Shown here piece by piece: positions 62,090 through 64,000 of a stretch of DNA of 64,000 nt. A program made the position numbers and the translations under genes. The DNA is from Parambassis ranga (taxonomy: Eukaryota > Chordata > Actinopteri > Ambassidae), in NCBI RefSeq assembly GCF_900634625.1, contig NC_041023.1, positions 6,481,479 to 6,545,478 on the forward strand. The letters run 5' to 3'. The notes under the pieces are model-generated. The model worked only from the letters and a program-made list of their open reading frames with translations, did no database searches and was not told where the DNA came from. Every line of letters begins with the position of its first letter. Within the stretch, counting starts at the first letter, position 1.

Positions 62090-63810
62090 AGGATCAGACT
62101 GTGTCAAATCGCCACATCTGCCATCAGCGGAAACACTTCTGTACCTAGGGGTCTGTCTGTCACCCCTGCTGTCAGCCAATGATGAGGGTGAGACTCTGCA
62201 AACTCCTCCACACAGGAATACAGATAGCTGGTATGAAAGCCCCTTTGGCCTGTGTGTAGGAACGGACAGTATAAATCATACATGCCCAGCACCACCAGGC
62301 ACCATATGTGTGTTACTGTGCTGCATTATTAACAAGCATGTCAGTATTCATGAGCATATATAGAGAATGTACAGATGTTGTTCTTTGTCTGACTCCCCCT
62401 GTCCTCTTGAAAGCACCTGCAGCACTGAACTCAATGTGCCAGAGAAAGTGAGAAAAAGGGTTTGAGAATGGATTAACCAGACGACAATGACAGAATCATG
62501 ACGTTGGTGTATAAATACCTAAAGGCATGAATAGCTGAAGAAGAAAAACACAAGCAAAAAAAAAGTGCACAGGGACAAATAAAAGACAGAGCAAAAAATA
62601 CAAAAAAAAACATGAGGCAAAGTAGGACGGCGAAATAGATGGCGTGACTGAAAGACAGACAGACAGATTAACTGAAAGAGACACTAGAGAGACAAAGAGG
62701 GACAATGAGCAAGGAGGGAATGAAATGCAAAAGAAAGGAAAAGGAGAGCGAAGGACAGGAAGGAAAAAGGAGTGCGGAGAGAAAGACAGGCAGTGTGCAT
62801 ACTAAAATAGGTGGCAGACTCTTGTCAGTGCAGTGACCTAGTCGCGAAGGACTGAGGAATTCTCCCTGTTGACCCGGACACATTCCTTCGGTCCTCAGAC
62901 GTTAACCCATACCACACCACCATACTGTACTGCAGGGACTTCTCTGTCACTGACCAATGAAAAATACACGTGATGCAGCTACTGCACAGTTTATACAGCA
63001 ACATTAACATTTCCTATTTTTAAGTGGGTATTTAAAAATCTAACAAATGGCCTGCAGCGTATTTACAGCACACTTTTTATGACAAAGTGCAACAAATCTC
63101 TAAGCAAACAGCTTCCACAAGAAGTGAAACATCAGGTAGAGTGCACAGATCAACCAGATCGGAGTCAACAGCCCGTGCTGCCTGCAGAGAATCGTGTATA
63201 CATGTGTGCATTGGGCCCTGCGAAAACATAAAATATCAGGCCAAGAAGGGCTCTATTGTGTTGTGGAAGCAGAATGTAGCTCTTATTCTCGTACTGCTGG
63301 TCTGGGGGCATGGGGTGACATCAGCACAAAGACAGAAATGTAATGTGAGGCATCGCCAAAGCTAGCTTCAAGGCTAGTCCACAGGCCCGTCTTTATATCC
63401 ACAGTCTCTCACTTTTCAACAACATCTGATAATCGGGACGTGACCAACTGATGACCCCCTTTTCCCTTGTTACTCACTAAGATAAGTCACAGCCATCAGC
63501 GTTACACCAAACAGACTCAGATATAAGTGGGCTAGCAAAACGAAAAGATTGTCTGCATGCTGCTTTGCACACAGAGGCCCATAGTTAGCACATATCTGTG
63601 AGGTTAATCACAACAGAATGACTCAGGGAAGAGTAATTCAATTATTCTGATGGTGCATTGACGTTTCGATCAGGCCACAGACTAAAATGGCTGACCAAGT
63701 GTTCCTGACTGCTGAGTGCCATTAAACAAAACTCTGTTCAGTAAAGTACTTACGCATAAAATCATTTTATATAGGCTAAACAGACCACGAAATATCCCCT
63801 GTATATTCGT
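61240..63810. other. Intergenic region, nothing recognised
   Basis: Contains the TG repeat at 62040-62086 and a purine-rich block (about 62520-62800, AAAGACAGACAGACAG-type). No gene supported. Confidence 0.4.
62040..62086. repeat. (TG)n microsatellite
   Basis: About 23 uninterrupted TG units. Confidence 0.97.
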
Positions 63811-63816
63811 TCTTAC

Positions 63817-63858
63817 CTCATGTAGATCAGCGCTGCTTCTGGTTGTCTCAGGCTCGAT
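63817..63858 (-). CDS. Possible 42-nt exon of an unidentified minus-strand gene
   Basis: On the minus strand a T-rich acceptor (TTTATTTTTTTAG) precedes 42 nt that end CATGAG before a strong donor, GTAAGAAC. Two of the three frames are open; one reads SSLRQPEAALIYMR. The size and splice sites fit a small internal exon, but I do not recognise the peptide and no partner exon is identified in the window. Confidence 0.3.
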
Positions 63859-64000
63859 CTAAAAAAATAAACAGGCATATGTTACGTATTTATTTAGTAT
63901 ATTTTTTTCGTTCCAAGACACATTAAGATAATTGTTTGCTCCAACACCTGCTCCTATCTCAGAGCCTTTTTATTCCTCCTCTAATGACAACACTCTCCAT

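Noticed and set aside
1..64000. CRISPR arrays, operons, tRNA or rRNA genes
   Set aside because: Repeats seen are microsatellites and transposon remnants, genes are intron-split, and no tRNA B-box/arm pattern or rRNA sequence was recognised by eye.

Overview
This window is nuclear DNA from a vertebrate, most likely a ray-finned (teleost) fish. The genes are split by GT-AG introns, intergenic DNA is AT-rich with many CA, CT and AT microsatellites, and there are remnants of dispersed repeats of the kind common in fish genomes (13.7-14.5 kb, 12.2-12.5 kb, 22.0-22.1 kb). No bacterial, plasmid or viral gene organisation is seen. The species cannot be named from the sequence.

Layout: (1) 1-16 kb holds no protein gene I can support. 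It carries a microRNA mir-9 hairpin on the minus strand (about 2385-2465; both mature arms are intact), a CpG-rich promoter-like block at 6.4-6.65 kb with a good minus-strand splice donor, which may be the start of the mir-9 primary transcript, and a decayed, frameshifted LINE fragment (13.7-14.5 kb). (2) 16.1-35.6 kb is a complete mef2d gene on the plus strand. It has a probable promoter and non-coding first exon ending at 16454, an uORF-bearing leader plus MADS exon, the MEF2-domain exon, an alpha1 exon, the 21-nt beta microexon, a polyglutamine exon, two candidate in-frame cassette exons (69 and 51 nt) that I do not recognise from mammalian MEF2D, and a final exon with the IKSEPVSP phospho-sumoyl motif and the KRMRLDTW tail. 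A 3' UTR of about 3.7 kb follows. (3) 36.8-40.1 kb is tmem79 (mattrin) on the minus strand, convergent with mef2d, with four coding exons and a TCTCGCGAGA promoter element upstream. (4) 41.4-45.4 kb is a minus-strand gene whose single large coding exon encodes about 486 residues with about 15 AT-hook motifs, an HMGA/D1-like minor-groove DNA-binding protein. Its promoter and first-exon region is present twice as a diverged tandem duplication about 565-593 bp apart. The distal copy supplies an in-frame ATG that would extend the protein; the proximal copy has lost it. (5) 45.5-64 kb is gene-poor, with microsatellites, a few exon-like pieces and motif clusters. A 42-nt exon-like segment at 63.8 kb on the minus strand could belong to a gene mostly outside the window.

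The mir-9, mef2d and tmem79 association matches the human 1q22 neighbourhood (MIR9-1, MEF2D, TMEM79), which supports the mef2d assignment, although here mir-9 lies 5' of mef2d on the opposite strand. mef2d (a MADS-box activator of muscle and neuronal genes), mir-9 (a neural microRNA) and the AT-hook protein are all regulators; tmem79 is a membrane protein. They are neighbours, not an operon, and no shared pathway is implied.
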